From contig NZ_JANUGQ010000006.1 in the NCBI RefSeq assembly GCF_024756275.1, positions 124,001 through 188,000 of the forward strand: 64,000 nucleotides of DNA. Reading direction: 5' to 3'. The stretch comes from Streptomyces pyxinae (GTDB lineage Bacteria; Actinomycetota; Actinomycetes; Streptomycetales; Streptomycetaceae). Positions 55,350 to 64,000 of the stretch are shown piece by piece. The notes beneath the pieces were generated by a model. The model saw only the letters and a list, made by a program, of their open reading frames with translations, did not search any database and had not been told where the DNA came from. The first letter of the stretch is position 1; the number at the start of each line of letters is the position of its first letter. Position numbers and translations under genes: made by a program.

Positions 55350-56585
55350 TCAGAGCCTCCGCGCCCGCCACACCAGGTAGAGCGCGGAGGCCACGGCGGC
55401 GATCCGCACCACCACCGGGAACGCCCCGCCCAGCGCCTCGCTCAGGGCGCCCTGGCCCGGCGGCAGCGGCTCGCCCCAGCGTCCGCCGGCCCGGCCCCAG
55501 AACCAGACGCCCGCGCCCACCGCGACCGTCCCGGGCACGCCGAACACCGCCAGCTTGGCCTCGGTACGGCTCAGCCGGCGGGACGCGTACGCGAGCAGCC
55601 AGCCGACCACGAGCACCGGCCAGAAACCGGTCACCGCCCCGGCCACCAGCAGTCCGGCGGCGATGAGCAGCAGCGGGTTGCCCCAGGACGCGCGGGGCGC
55701 GGGCGCCTCCGGTACGACGGGCACCTCCCCGGCCGCCTCCGCCCCGGCCAGCGCCGCCCGCTCCCGGCGGATGCGGCGGACCTGGGCCAGGTCGGAGAGC
55801 ACCCCGAACCGCCCGGGCGGCGGCGGCCCGTCGTCCCCGTCGTCCTCGTCCCCCTCCTTGCCGGCCTCGTCCTTCGGGCCGGGCGGCGGCTTCAGCATCT
55901 CCGGGATCTCGAAGCCGCCCTGGAACCCGGGTGCGAGCTCCCCGACCCCGCCGAAGCCGCCGGCCCCGTCGCCGAACGGCCCGTCGGCCATGCTCCACCA
56001 GCGCGGCGCCCGGCCGGCCGGGCCCATCTCGTCCAGCCCGATCAGATGCGGCCCCTGCGGGGCGGGCCCCGCGGAGAACCCCGGCTCCCCGTCGGCCGAG
56101 GCACCGGCGGGCTCGGCGGGCGTCTTCCCCGTCCCGGCGCCGAACCACTTCCCCGCTCGCCTCTCCCGCTGCCGCTGCCGCTGTTCGCCCGGGGCCCGGC
56201 CGGGGCGGGGTACGAGCCGGCGCGTCCGGCCGGCCGGCGGGGCCGGCGGGGCGGTGTGCGCGGAGGCGGACGGCACGGCGGAGCCGTCCGGCGCTCCGGC
56301 GGGGGGCGCGGACGGCGGCGGGGCCGGGGTGCTCCCGAACCGGGCGGGCGGCGGGCTGCCCTCCGCGACGCGCGCGACCACTTCGTCCGGTGTGCCGAGG
56401 GCGGCGAGGATGGAACGCACCCCCTCCGTACCGCTCGCGGAGTCCTGGGCGCGGCGGCGGTCGATCTCGCCCCGCAGCGATGTCACCAGCCGTATCCGGT
56501 CGTGTGACGACAGCTGTTGCCGGTGGGCCAGGTCACCGACCCGGCTCAGATAGTCGAAGACCAGCTGGTCGCTCTCGATCCCCAC
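55350..56585 (-). CDS. Membrane protein with N-terminal helical (HAAS-like) domain
   Basis: A 411-residue protein of unknown function. The first 75 residues (DYLSRVGDLAHRQQLSSHDR and GVRSILAALGTPDEVVARVA) form a helical domain like those in PadR-linked membrane proteins. A long Pro/Gly/Ala-rich segment follows with an acidic KEGDEDDGDDG cluster, then three or four membrane segments from about residue 295 (LLLIAAGLLVAGAVTGFWPV). GTG 56585 has GGAGGGG just upstream. Divergent from the helicase-associated gene. Confidence 0.75.
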   Translation of the reverse strand: MGIESDQLVFDYLSRVGDLAHRQQLSSHDRIRLVTSLRGEIDRRRAQDSASGTEGVRSILAALGTPDEVVARVAEGSPPPARFGSTPAPPPSAPPAGAPDGSAVPSASAHTAPPAPPAGRTRRLVPRPGRAPGEQRQRQRERRAGKWFGAGTGKTPAEPAGASADGEPGFSAGPAPQGPHLIGLDEMGPAGRAPRWWSMADGPFGDGAGGFGGVGELAPGFQGGFEIPEMLKPPPGPKDEAGKEGDEDDGDDGPPPPGRFGVLSDLAQVRRIRRERAALAGAEAAGEVPVVPEAPAPRASWGNPLLLIAAGLLVAGAVTGFWPVLVVGWLLAYASRRLSRTEAKLAVFGVPGTVAVGAGVWFWGRAGGRWGEPLPPGQGALSEALGGAFPVVVRIAAVASALYLVWRARRL

Positions 56586-56658
56586 GGTGCCCCTCCACGG
56601 CCCTGCGCTGCCGTCCTGACCCGACGGTAGCGCCTGCGCAGGGGCTAACGTGGTGCGG

Positions 56659-59415
56659 ATGGCGACCGGTGGGCTCGATCGGGAGGCACATGTGCCCGGA
56701 GGCAGGAGTGACACGGCAGCGCACCTGCCCGGGGACAGGAGCGGCACGGCGGCGCACCTGCCCGGGGGCACCGGCGGCAGGGGTGGTGCGGCGGCTCCCC
56801 GCACGCTGGCGGAGGCGCTGCGCGCGCGGGGGGACAAGGGGCTCGCGGCACTGTTGCGCGCCCGCCCCGACCTGCTGGTTCCGGTGCCGGGCGACATGAC
56901 CCAGCTGGCCACCCGGGCGGGCACCCGCGCCTCGGTCGTACGGGCGCTGGAGCGGCTGGACCGGTTCGCGCTCCAGACCGCCGAGGCGCTGGCGGTGGCC
57001 CCGGACCCGGCGCCGTACGCGGTGCTGCGGGCGCTGCTGGCCGGGGACGACGGCGACCCGGAGGTGGCCGGCGCGCTGCCGGCGGCGCTGGAGGTGCTGC
57101 GCGAACAGGCCCTGGTCTGGGGCGACGACGACCGGCTGCGGCTGGTGCGGACGGCGCGCGAGCTGCTGGTGCCGTCGCCGCAGCACCCCTCGCCGACCGG
57201 ACTCGGTCCGACGGTGGCGGAGGCGACGGCCGGGATGTCGCCGGGCCGGCTCCAGGAGATCCTGGCCGAGGCCGGGCTGCCGAATACACACGATCCGGTG
57301 TCTGCCGTCGCCGCGTTGACGGGCCTCTTCACCGACCGGGTGCGGATGGCCGCGCTGCTGGACTCCGCCCCGGCGGGCGCCCTGGAAGTGCTGGACCGGC
57401 TGGTGTGGGGGCCGCCGTACGGGGAGGTGACCGCCGACCCGACGCCACCGGTGCGCTGGCTGCGCGACCGGGGGCTGCTGCTGCCGGTGTCGGCGCGCAC
57501 GGTGGTACTGCCCCGGGAGGCCGCGCTGCATTTGCGCGCCGGGCGCGCGCACCGGACGCCGGAGCCGCTGGCGCCCGAGGTGGTACCGGCGCACGAGCAC
57601 CGTCCACAGGTTGTGGACAGCGCGGCGGCGGGCCAGGCGTACACCGCGCTGACGACCGTGGAGGACCTGCTGCGGGAGTGGCACGAGGGCGGTCCGGCGG
57701 TGCTGCGCGCGGGCGGTCTGGCCGTGCGCGACCTGCGGCGTACGGCGGCCGTGCTGGACGTGCCGGAGGCGACCGCCGCGTTCTGGCTGGAGCTGGCGTA
57801 CGGGGCCGGGCTGCTGGCCTCGGACGGCGAGGCCGACGAGCGCTACGCGCCCACGCCCGCATACGACGCGTGGCTGGAACTCCCGGCGGCCGAGCGGTGG
57901 GCCCGGCTGGCGGACGCCTGGCTGGTGGCCACCCGGACGTCCGGCCTGGTGGGCGGCCAGGACGCCAAGGGCCGCACCCTGGCGGCGCTCGGCCCGGACC
58001 TGGACCGGGGTGCGGCCCCGGAGGTACGGGCCCGGGTGCTGGCCCTCCTCGCGGGGCTCCCGGCCGGGGCCTCACCCGACCCCGAGTCCCTGCTGGCCCG
58101 GCTCCGCTGGGAGCGCCCGCTCCGGGGCGGCGCCCCGGCCGGCGCGCCCGGCACCGGGGCCGACCTGCGCGCCCGGCTGGCCCGCTGGACCCTGGCGGAG
58201 GCGGAACTGCTCGGCGTCACCGGCCGCGGCGCCCTCGCCACCCACGGCCGAGCCCTCCTCGACCGGGTCCGCGACGGATCTCCCGTTCCTGGCCCCGCCC
58301 CCGACTCCGGCCCCGTATCCGGTTCGGGCCCTGGCTCCGGCGCGGGTGCCGCCCCCGGCCCGGGCGCCGGTTCCAGTGGGGGCGCCGGTTCCAGCCCGGG
58401 CGCCGGTTCCGGTGCAGGTGCCGATCACGGCCCGGGCTCCGGCCCCGGCTCCCTGGGCTCCCCCGCCGCCCTCCTCTCCCCCCTCCTCCCCGAGCCCGTC
58501 GACCACGTCCTCCTCCAGGCCGACCTCACCGCCGTGGCCCCCGGTCCGCTGGAGCGTCCGCTCGCCGAGACGCTCGCCGTCCTCGCGGACGTGGAGTCCA
58601 AGGGCGGGGCCACCGTCTACCGCTTCACCCCCGGCTCGGTGCGCCGCGCCCTGGACGCCGGCCGGGCCGCCTCCGACCTGCACGCCTTCCTGGCCGCCCA
58701 CTCCCGGACGCCGGTCCCTCAGCCGCTCAGCTATCTGATCGACGACGTGGCCCGCCGCCACGGCCACCTCCGGGTCGGGGCGGCGGCCGCCTATGTGCGC
58801 TGCGACGACGACGCCCTGCTCGGGGAGATCCTCGCCGACCGCCGCTCGGCCGCCCTGCGGCTGCGCCGCCTCGCCCCGACGGTGCTGGCCGCCCAGACCG
58901 ACCCCGCCACCCTCCTCGACGGGCTGCGCTCCCTGGGGTACGCCCCGGCCGCCGAATCCGCCGAGGGCGATGTGCTGATCACCCGGGCCGACGCCCACCG
59001 CACCCCGCCCCGGGCCGCCCCCGCCCCCGTCCCGGACGGCCCGCCGCTGCCCGACGACACCCTGCTCGGCGCCGCCGTCCGGGCGATCCGCGCCGGCGAC
59101 CTGGCCGCCACCGTCCCCCGCAAGGAGCCCGCCGCGGCGGAACCCGCCCGCACCCCCGGCGGCCTGCCCCGCACCTCCGCCGCCGAGACGCTGGCCACAG
59201 TCCAGGCCGCCGCCCTCACCGGCTCCGCCGTCTGGATCGGCTACGTCAACGCCGAGGGCACCGCCAGCCAGCGCGTCATCGCCCCGGTCCGCGTCGAGGG
59301 CGGCTTCGTCACCGCCTACGACCACACCGCTGACGAGGTCCGCACCTACCCCCTCCACCGCGTCACCGGCGTCTCCGAACTCGCCGACCCCGACGATCCC
59401 GACGACTCGGCCTGA
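56659..59415 (+). CDS. Helicase-associated, WYL-like C-terminal protein
   Basis: A 918-residue Leu/Ala-rich protein carrying a helicase-C-associated (Helicase_C_3-like) architecture, found in actinomycetes beside the XPB-type helicase, as here. The middle has LSYLIDDVARRHGHLRVGAA and DALLGEILADRRSAALRLRR. The C-terminal end (GSAVWIGYVNAEGTASQRVI, then GGFVTAYDHTADEVRTYPLH) resembles a WYL domain. It holds a 60-residue Gly/Pro/Ser repeat (about 541-600) and an N-terminal repeat, both strain-type insertions. GTG 56650 is an alternative start. It has no ATPase motifs itself. Confidence 0.82.
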   Translation: MATGGLDREAHVPGGRSDTAAHLPGDRSGTAAHLPGGTGGRGGAAAPRTLAEALRARGDKGLAALLRARPDLLVPVPGDMTQLATRAGTRASVVRALERLDRFALQTAEALAVAPDPAPYAVLRALLAGDDGDPEVAGALPAALEVLREQALVWGDDDRLRLVRTARELLVPSPQHPSPTGLGPTVAEATAGMSPGRLQEILAEAGLPNTHDPVSAVAALTGLFTDRVRMAALLDSAPAGALEVLDRLVWGPPYGEVTADPTPPVRWLRDRGLLLPVSARTVVLPREAALHLRAGRAHRTPEPLAPEVVPAHEHRPQVVDSAAAGQAYTALTTVEDLLREWHEGGPAVLRAGGLAVRDLRRTAAVLDVPEATAAFWLELAYGAGLLASDGEADERYAPTPAYDAWLELPAAERWARLADAWLVATRTSGLVGGQDAKGRTLAALGPDLDRGAAPEVRARVLALLAGLPAGASPDPESLLARLRWERPLRGGAPAGAPGTGADLRARLARWTLAEAELLGVTGRGALATHGRALLDRVRDGSPVPGPAPDSGPVSGSGPGSGAGAAPGPGAGSSGGAGSSPGAGSGAGADHGPGSGPGSLGSPAALLSPLLPEPVDHVLLQADLTAVAPGPLERPLAETLAVLADVESKGGATVYRFTPGSVRRALDAGRAASDLHAFLAAHSRTPVPQPLSYLIDDVARRHGHLRVGAAAAYVRCDDDALLGEILADRRSAALRLRRLAPTVLAAQTDPATLLDGLRSLGYAPAAESAEGDVLITRADAHRTPPRAAPAPVPDGPPLPDDTLLGAAVRAIRAGDLAATVPRKEPAAAEPARTPGGLPRTSAAETLATVQAAALTGSAVWIGYVNAEGTASQRVIAPVRVEGGFVTAYDHTADEVRTYPLHRVTGVSELADPDDPDDSA

Positions 59416-59460
59416 CCTGACCCGGCCTGACCCGGCCTGACCCGGCCTGACCCGGCCCGA
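59411..59460. repeat. 10-bp tandem repeat
   Basis: CCTGACCCGG is repeated about five times directly after the helicase-associated gene's stop, with the last copy altered. The rest of the gap to 59702 has no gene. Confidence 0.85.
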
Positions 59461-59702
59461 CCTGGCCGAAGAGGACGGACCTGCCCCGGCCGCTCCGCAG
59501 TGTCCGGTGTCACCCCCGTTCACCGGCCCGATGCGGGACACTGGGGGTTTGGCCGCGCCACCGGAAGCGGTGGGACGCGAGGAAACCGCGGCGAACCGCG
59601 AGGATCCACGCGAAGCACCACCCGGTGGCGTGGCGCGGCAGCGGGCGTGCGGCCGGCGTCGGACCGGCCGCCGGGGAGCCGCCGGGACCGGAAAGGTGAA
59701 GC

Positions 59703-61403
59703 GTGAACGGACCACTGATCGTCCAGAGCGACAAGACACTCCTGCTTGAGGTGGACCACGAGCGGGCGGACGCGTGCCGTCGGGTCATCGCGCCGTTCGC
59801 GGAGCTGGAGCGGGCGCCCGAGCACATCCACACGTACCGGATCACCCCGCTCGGGCTGTGGAACGCGCGGGCGGCCGGGCACGACGCCGAGCAGGTGGTG
59901 GACGCGCTGGTCGAGTTCTCGCGCTACCCGGTGCCGCACGCGCTGCTCGTGGACGTGGCGGAGACGATGGCCAGGTACGGGCGGTTGACGCTCACCAAGC
60001 ATCCGGCGCACGGCCTGGTGCTCTCCACCACCGACCGGCCGGTGCTGGAGGAGGTGCTCCGCTCCAAGAAGGTCCAGCCGCTGGTGGGCGCTCGGGTGGA
60101 CCCGGACACGGTGGTGGTGCACCCGTCGGAGCGGGGCCAGATCAAGCAGACGCTGCTGAAGCTGGGCTGGCCGGCCGAGGACCTGGCCGGGTACGTGGAC
60201 GGCGAGGCGCACCGGATCGAGCTGGCCGAGGACGGCTGGGCGCTCCGGCCGTACCAGCGGCAGGCGGTCGAGGGCTTCTGGCACGGTGGCTCCGGGGTCG
60301 TCGTGCTCCCCTGCGGCGCCGGAAAGACGCTGGTCGGTGCCGGTGCGATGGCCCAGGCGAAGGCGACCACGCTGATCCTGGTCACCAACACCGTCTCGGC
60401 CCGCCAGTGGAAGCACGAGCTGGTGAAGCGGACCTCGCTGACCGAGGACGAGATCGGCGAGTACAGCGGCACCAGGAAGGAGATCCGCCCGGTCACCATC
60501 GCCACCTACCAGGTGCTGACGACCAAGCGGAAGGGCGTCTATCCGCACCTGGAGCTGTTCGACTCCCGTGACTGGGGCCTGATCGTCTACGACGAGGTGC
60601 ATCTGCTGCCCGCACCGGTCTTCAAGTTCACCGCCGACCTCCAGGCCCGCCGCCGGCTGGGGCTGACCGCCACCCTGGTGCGGGAGGACGGCCGGGAGTC
60701 GGACGTGTTCTCGCTCATCGGCCCGAAGCGCTTCGACGCCCCGTGGAAGGAGATCGAGGCGCAGGGGTACATCGCGCCCGCCGACTGCGTGGAGGTGCGG
60801 GTCGATCTGACCGAGTCGGAGCGGCTGGCGTACGCGACCGCCGAGACGGAGGAGAAGTACCGCTTCTGCGCCACCACCGCCACCAAGCGGAGGGTCACCG
60901 AGGCGCTGGTGCGGAAGTTCGCCGGGCAGCAGACCCTCGTGATCGGCCAGTACATCGACCAGCTGGACGAGCTGGGCGCCCATCTGGACGCCCCGGTGAT
61001 CAAGGGCGAGACCTCCAACGCCCAGCGGGAGAAGCTCTTCGACGCCTTCCGGACGGGCGAGATCAGTGTGCTGGTGGTCTCCAAGGTCGCCAACTTCTCG
61101 ATCGACCTGCCGGAGGCGACCGTCGCCATCCAGGTGTCCGGCACCTTCGGCTCGCGCCAGGAGGAGGCCCAGCGACTCGGCCGGGTGCTGCGGCCCAAGG
61201 CGGACGGGCACCAGGCGCACTTCTACTCGGTGGTCGCCCGGGACACCATCGACCAGGACTTCGCGGCGCACCGCCAGCGATTCCTGGCCGAGCAGGGGTA
61301 CGCCTACCGAATCGTGGACGCGAGCGACCTGCTGGCGGGCGGACCGGAGCCGTCCGGCCGGGACGACTCCCCGGAGGCGGCGTCGGAGCCGGACGCGTCC
61401 TGA
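59703..61403 (+). CDS. XPB-type DNA repair helicase
   Basis: A 566-residue superfamily 2 helicase of the XPB/Ssl2 type found in many actinobacteria. N-terminal DNA-damage-recognition-like part, then Walker A VLPCGAGKTLVG, motif II YDEVHLLPA, motif III GLTATLVREDG, and motif VI in QEEAQRLGRVLRP. XPB proteins unwind or bend DNA in repair. The GTG is preceded by GGAAAGGTGAAGC. Its neighbours, the helicase-associated protein and HelD-like ATPase, also deal with nucleic acids. Confidence 0.93.
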   Translation: MNGPLIVQSDKTLLLEVDHERADACRRVIAPFAELERAPEHIHTYRITPLGLWNARAAGHDAEQVVDALVEFSRYPVPHALLVDVAETMARYGRLTLTKHPAHGLVLSTTDRPVLEEVLRSKKVQPLVGARVDPDTVVVHPSERGQIKQTLLKLGWPAEDLAGYVDGEAHRIELAEDGWALRPYQRQAVEGFWHGGSGVVVLPCGAGKTLVGAGAMAQAKATTLILVTNTVSARQWKHELVKRTSLTEDEIGEYSGTRKEIRPVTIATYQVLTTKRKGVYPHLELFDSRDWGLIVYDEVHLLPAPVFKFTADLQARRRLGLTATLVREDGRESDVFSLIGPKRFDAPWKEIEAQGYIAPADCVEVRVDLTESERLAYATAETEEKYRFCATTATKRRVTEALVRKFAGQQTLVIGQYIDQLDELGAHLDAPVIKGETSNAQREKLFDAFRTGEISVLVVSKVANFSIDLPEATVAIQVSGTFGSRQEEAQRLGRVLRPKADGHQAHFYSVVARDTIDQDFAAHRQRFLAEQGYAYRIVDASDLLAGGPEPSGRDDSPEAASEPDAS

Positions 61404-61498
61404 GGCTCGCGGCTGCTTGATCCCGGGCCCGGGGCACATCGCCGCGCCGGTCCCGGGCTTCCGGGGCGCGGCGGCGGTGGCGCCGGGGGCGGTCGGCG

Positions 61499-61675
61499 TC
61501 AGCGGTGGCGGACGCCCGCCTGTTCGGCGTACTCACCGAGGACCACGACCTCCAGCGCCGCCTCGGCGTAGACCTTGAGCGCGCGCAGGGCGTTGCCCAG
61601 GCGGTGCGGGGAGTGCGGCACGGTCCCGAGGGCGGTCGCTCCGGAGTGGTGCGCGGTGGATGTGGGTGGGGTCAT
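61499..61675 (-). CDS. 58-residue hypothetical protein
   Basis: ATG 61675, with GGAGA close upstream, encodes a short protein with a polar start (TSTAHHSGATALGTVPHSPH) and a helical, partly amphipathic second half (NALRALKVYAEAALEVVVLG). It has no membrane segment or known family. The clean helix and fitting start make it credible. Confidence 0.6.
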   Translation of the reverse strand: MTPPTSTAHHSGATALGTVPHSPHRLGNALRALKVYAEAALEVVVLGEYAEQAGVRHR

Positions 61676-62001
61676 GTCTCCATGGTGGTTTCCGCCTCCG
61701 CCCGTCACATCGGTCCCGGGACCGAATCGGCCCCGGGCCCGCGTACATCTCGCTGCGGACGGCCTCCCCTACCTGGAGTAGTACGAAGGGACACCCCGAA
61801 TTCAGGGGCCGTCGGGGGTGATGGGCCGGAACCACCACGAGCCCGGGCCCCGGGGGGTGCGGGCGGAAAAGGGTTCGCGGGCGGTGAGGGTCGGTGGCTA
61901 GACTTCCCGGCTTGCCCGCCTCCCCTCGCGGAGTGCTGCCCTCCGGTCGGTACCGGACGGCCCGCCAGCCCTCGTGACCAGCAGCAGCCGGAGGCTCCGC
62001 C

Positions 62002-64000
62002 ATGCCCGCGTACGCACCCGAACAGCGCGACCCGTCCGAAGCGCCCGAAGCATCCGAAGCGTCCAAAGGCAGACCGGCCGGTACCGGCACGTCCGTTGCC
62101 ACCGCGGCCGAGGCTCCGGATCCCGGGCCGGCCGACGCTCCGGATCCCGGGCCGGCCGAGGCTCCGGATTCCGGTCCGCTCGGGCGGGAGCGGGCGCATC
62201 TGGCGGCGTCCCGGGCCGCGCTGCGGGCCATGCGGGAGGACGTACGGGCGCTCGACATCCGCGACGTAACCGCCAACTGGGTGAACGCGGCGGTGCTGGA
62301 GGCCCAGGTCGAGGACCGGATCAAGGCACTGGCCGACCTCGCTCACACGCCCCTCTTCTTCGGCCGGCTCGACTATCTGCCCGCCGCCCAGGAGGGGCAG
62401 AGCTTCTACATCGGGCGGCGCCATGTGCACGACGGGGCCGGCGATCCGATGGTGGTCGACTGGCGGGCCCCGGTCTCCCGGCCGTTCTACCGGGCCTCCC
62501 GCGCGGACCCGCAGGACGTGGCGCTGCGCCGCCGGTTCGGCTACACCGGCGGAGAGCTCACCGCGTACGAGGACGAGGCCCTCACCGAACCGCCGAGCCG
62601 GGCCGCCGGGCCGGGTTCCGGGGCGGCCGGGGTGCCGGGCCCGGCCGCCGCGCCGGACCCGGCCGCCGCGTCGGATGCCTCCGCCGGTCACACCTCCGCG
62701 CTGCTCCGGGCGGAGATCGAGCGGCCGCGCGTCGGCCCGATGCGGGACATCGTCGCCACCATCCAGCCCGAGCAGGACGAGATCGTCCGCTCCGGGCTGG
62801 CCGGCACGGTCTGTGTGCAGGGCGGCCCCGGGACCGGGAAGACCGCCGTCGGCCTGCACCGGGTGGCCTATCTGCTGTACGCGCACCGGGAGCGGCTGGC
62901 CAGGACCGGGACGCTGGTGATCGGCCCCAACCGCTCGTTCCTCCACTACATCGAGCAGGTGCTGCCCGCGCTGGGCGAGCTGGAGGTGCGCCAGGCGACC
63001 GTGGACGACCTGGTCGCCCATGTCGAGGTGCGGGGTACGGACGAGCCGGCCGCCGCGCTGGTCAAGGGCGACGCCCGGATGGCGGAGGTGCTGCGCCGGG
63101 CGCTGCGCTCCCAGGTGACGACGCCGGCCGAGGCGCTGGTGGTGGTGCGCGGCTCCCGGCGCTGGCGGGTCCCGGCGTACGAGCTGGCGGAGCTCGTACG
63201 GGAGCTGCTGGACCGGGACATCCGGTACGGCGCCGCCCGGGACGCCCTGCCGCAGCGGGTGGCGCACGCCGTGCTCACCCGGATGGAGGAGGCGGGCGAG
63301 GCGCCGGACGACCGGACGCAGGACGCGGTGGCCCGGAACCCGGCGGTGAAGGCGCTGGTCAAGGCGGTGTGGCCGCAGGTGGAGCCGGCCAGGCTGGTGC
63401 TGCGGCTGCTGTCGGACCCGGAGTTCCTGGCCGAGCACGCCGAGGGGCTGCTGGACGAGGCCGAACAGCGGGCGGTGCGCTGGGCGAAGCCGCCCCGTTC
63501 GGTGCGGTCCGCACGGTGGTCGGCGGCGGACGCGGTGCTGATCGACGAGGCGATGGACCTGGTCTCCCGGACGCACTCGCTGGGCCATGTGGTGCTGGAC
63601 GAGGCGCAGGACCTCTCCCCGATGCAGTACCGGGCGGTCGGCCGCCGGTGCAGCACCGGTTCCGCCACGGTCCTGGGCGACCTGGCGCAGGGCACCACCC
63701 CGTGGGCGACCAGTGGCTGGGCCCGGGCACTGGAGCACCTGGGCAAGCCGGAGGCGCTGGTGGAGGAGCTGACCGCCGGCTTCCGGGTGCCGCGCGAGGT
63801 GATCGCGTACGCCTCCCGGCTGCTGCCGCACATCGCGCCCGGACTGGCCGAGGTGCGCTCGGTGCGGGAGGCCCCCGGTTCGCTGGAGGTGCGGACCGGG
63901 GCCGGCGCGGCGGACGTGGTGGCGGCCTGCCGGGCGGCGCTGGGGCGGGCGGGTTCGGTGGGCCTGATCGCCGCCGACGCCCGGCTGCCGGAGCTGGCGG
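62002..64000 (+). CDS. helD: HelD-like RNA-polymerase-associated ATPase, C-terminus cut off
   Basis: Superfamily 1 UvrD-like ATPase of the actinobacterial HelD group, which binds stalled RNA polymerase and recycles it; some relatives protect against rifampicin. The visible 666 residues include an N-terminal coiled coil (GRERAHLAASRAALRAMRED), the HelD-type VVDWRAPVSRPFYRAS and RRRFGYTGGEL, Walker A GGPGTGKTAVGLHR, the block RVPAYELAELV, and Walker B VVLDEAQDLSPMQYR. ATG 62002 has GGAGG seven bases upstream. The first 60 residues hold a 24-base repeat (APDPGPAD-type). The C-terminal helicase motifs lie outside the window. Confidence 0.88.
   Translation, partial: MPAYAPEQRDPSEAPEASEASKGRPAGTGTSVATAAEAPDPGPADAPDPGPAEAPDSGPLGRERAHLAASRAALRAMREDVRALDIRDVTANWVNAAVLEAQVEDRIKALADLAHTPLFFGRLDYLPAAQEGQSFYIGRRHVHDGAGDPMVVDWRAPVSRPFYRASRADPQDVALRRRFGYTGGELTAYEDEALTEPPSRAAGPGSGAAGVPGPAAAPDPAAASDASAGHTSALLRAEIERPRVGPMRDIVATIQPEQDEIVRSGLAGTVCVQGGPGTGKTAVGLHRVAYLLYAHRERLARTGTLVIGPNRSFLHYIEQVLPALGELEVRQATVDDLVAHVEVRGTDEPAAALVKGDARMAEVLRRALRSQVTTPAEALVVVRGSRRWRVPAYELAELVRELLDRDIRYGAARDALPQRVAHAVLTRMEEAGEAPDDRTQDAVARNPAVKALVKAVWPQVEPARLVLRLLSDPEFLAEHAEGLLDEAEQRAVRWAKPPRSVRSARWSAADAVLIDEAMDLVSRTHSLGHVVLDEAQDLSPMQYRAVGRRCSTGSATVLGDLAQGTTPWATSGWARALEHLGKPEALVEELTAGFRVPREVIAYASRLLPHIAPGLAEVRSVREAPGSLEVRTGAGAADVVAACRAALGRAGSVGLIAADARLPELA

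Noticed and set aside
61676..62001. Rifampicin-response element upstream of the HelD-like gene
   Set aside because: I could not identify a matching element by eye, so rifampicin control is not claimed.

Overview
This is a chromosomal window from a high-GC actinomycete, almost certainly Streptomyces or a close relative. The evidence is the very high GC content, frequent GTG/TTG starts, ATGA/GTGA stop-start overlaps, several apparently leaderless genes, a conservon (cvn) operon with its CYP157/CYP154-type P450 pair, futalosine-pathway menaquinone genes, and actinomycete families such as DUF3027, DUF2530, DUF2771 and the 127-residue cold-shock protein. The window is mostly core chromosome, interrupted by one accessory, partly decayed stretch at about 8.2-15.4 kb.

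Layout. 1-268: start of a membrane protein that runs off the left edge. 0.8-6.9 kb: conservon operon (sensor ATPase, roadblock, DUF742, MglA-like GTPase, two P450s). 7.1-8.2 kb: serC. 8.2-15.4 kb: accessory stretch with a decayed IS5-family element, small unknown genes, an anti-sigma-type ATPase, a class IV aminotransferase followed by an XRE-formylglycine-enzyme fusion, two acetyltransferases, a truncated HAD gene, and an orphan type I-E CRISPR array of five repeats directly after its leader. 15.5-18.3 kb: DrrAB-like ABC exporter with divergent TetR. 18.5-21.4 kb: TetR and a divergent single-chain MFS transporter/epoxide-hydrolase fusion. 21.4-27 kb: IS5 remnant, secreted beta-propeller, SGNH hydrolase, LysR with divergent SDR, and a PCMT-like methyltransferase. 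27.3-29.1 kb: small unknown genes, including a frameshifted secreted protein and a frameshifted Uma2 nuclease. 29.2-35.2 kb: aldo/keto reductase, large tandem repeat, 28-residue membrane peptide, ThpR, MFS exporter, MarR and AzgA-type purine permease. 35.4-45.8 kb: DUF2530, CtpE-like P-type ATPase, Hsp90-like ATPase, DUF3027 and MFS. 45.9-48.9 kb: DUF2771 lipoprotein, mqnB, mqnD and Csp. 49-54.7 kb: small membrane protein, HAD phosphatase and a complete iron-siderophore-type ABC importer. 55.3-64 kb: membrane protein, helicase-associated WYL-like protein, XPB-type helicase, 58-residue protein, and a HelD-like RNA-polymerase-recycling ATPase cut by the right edge.

Genes that work together: the conservon couples a membrane ATPase to a GTPase and two P450s. 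mqnB and mqnD are translationally coupled steps of menaquinone synthesis. The iron importer is a two-permease/ATPase/lipoprotein operon behind a plausible iron box. Two exporters have divergent TetR regulators with visible palindromic operators. A recurring oddity is expansion of short tandem repeats, both between genes (a 240-bp tandem duplication; 34-, 21-, 16-, 10- and 8-bp arrays) and inside conserved proteins (second P450, MqnB, the helicase-associated protein, HelD). The most interesting candidates are the MFS-epoxide hydrolase fusion, the XRE-FGE protein without its copper cysteines next to a class IV aminotransferase, and the orphan CRISPR array abutting a truncated gene.
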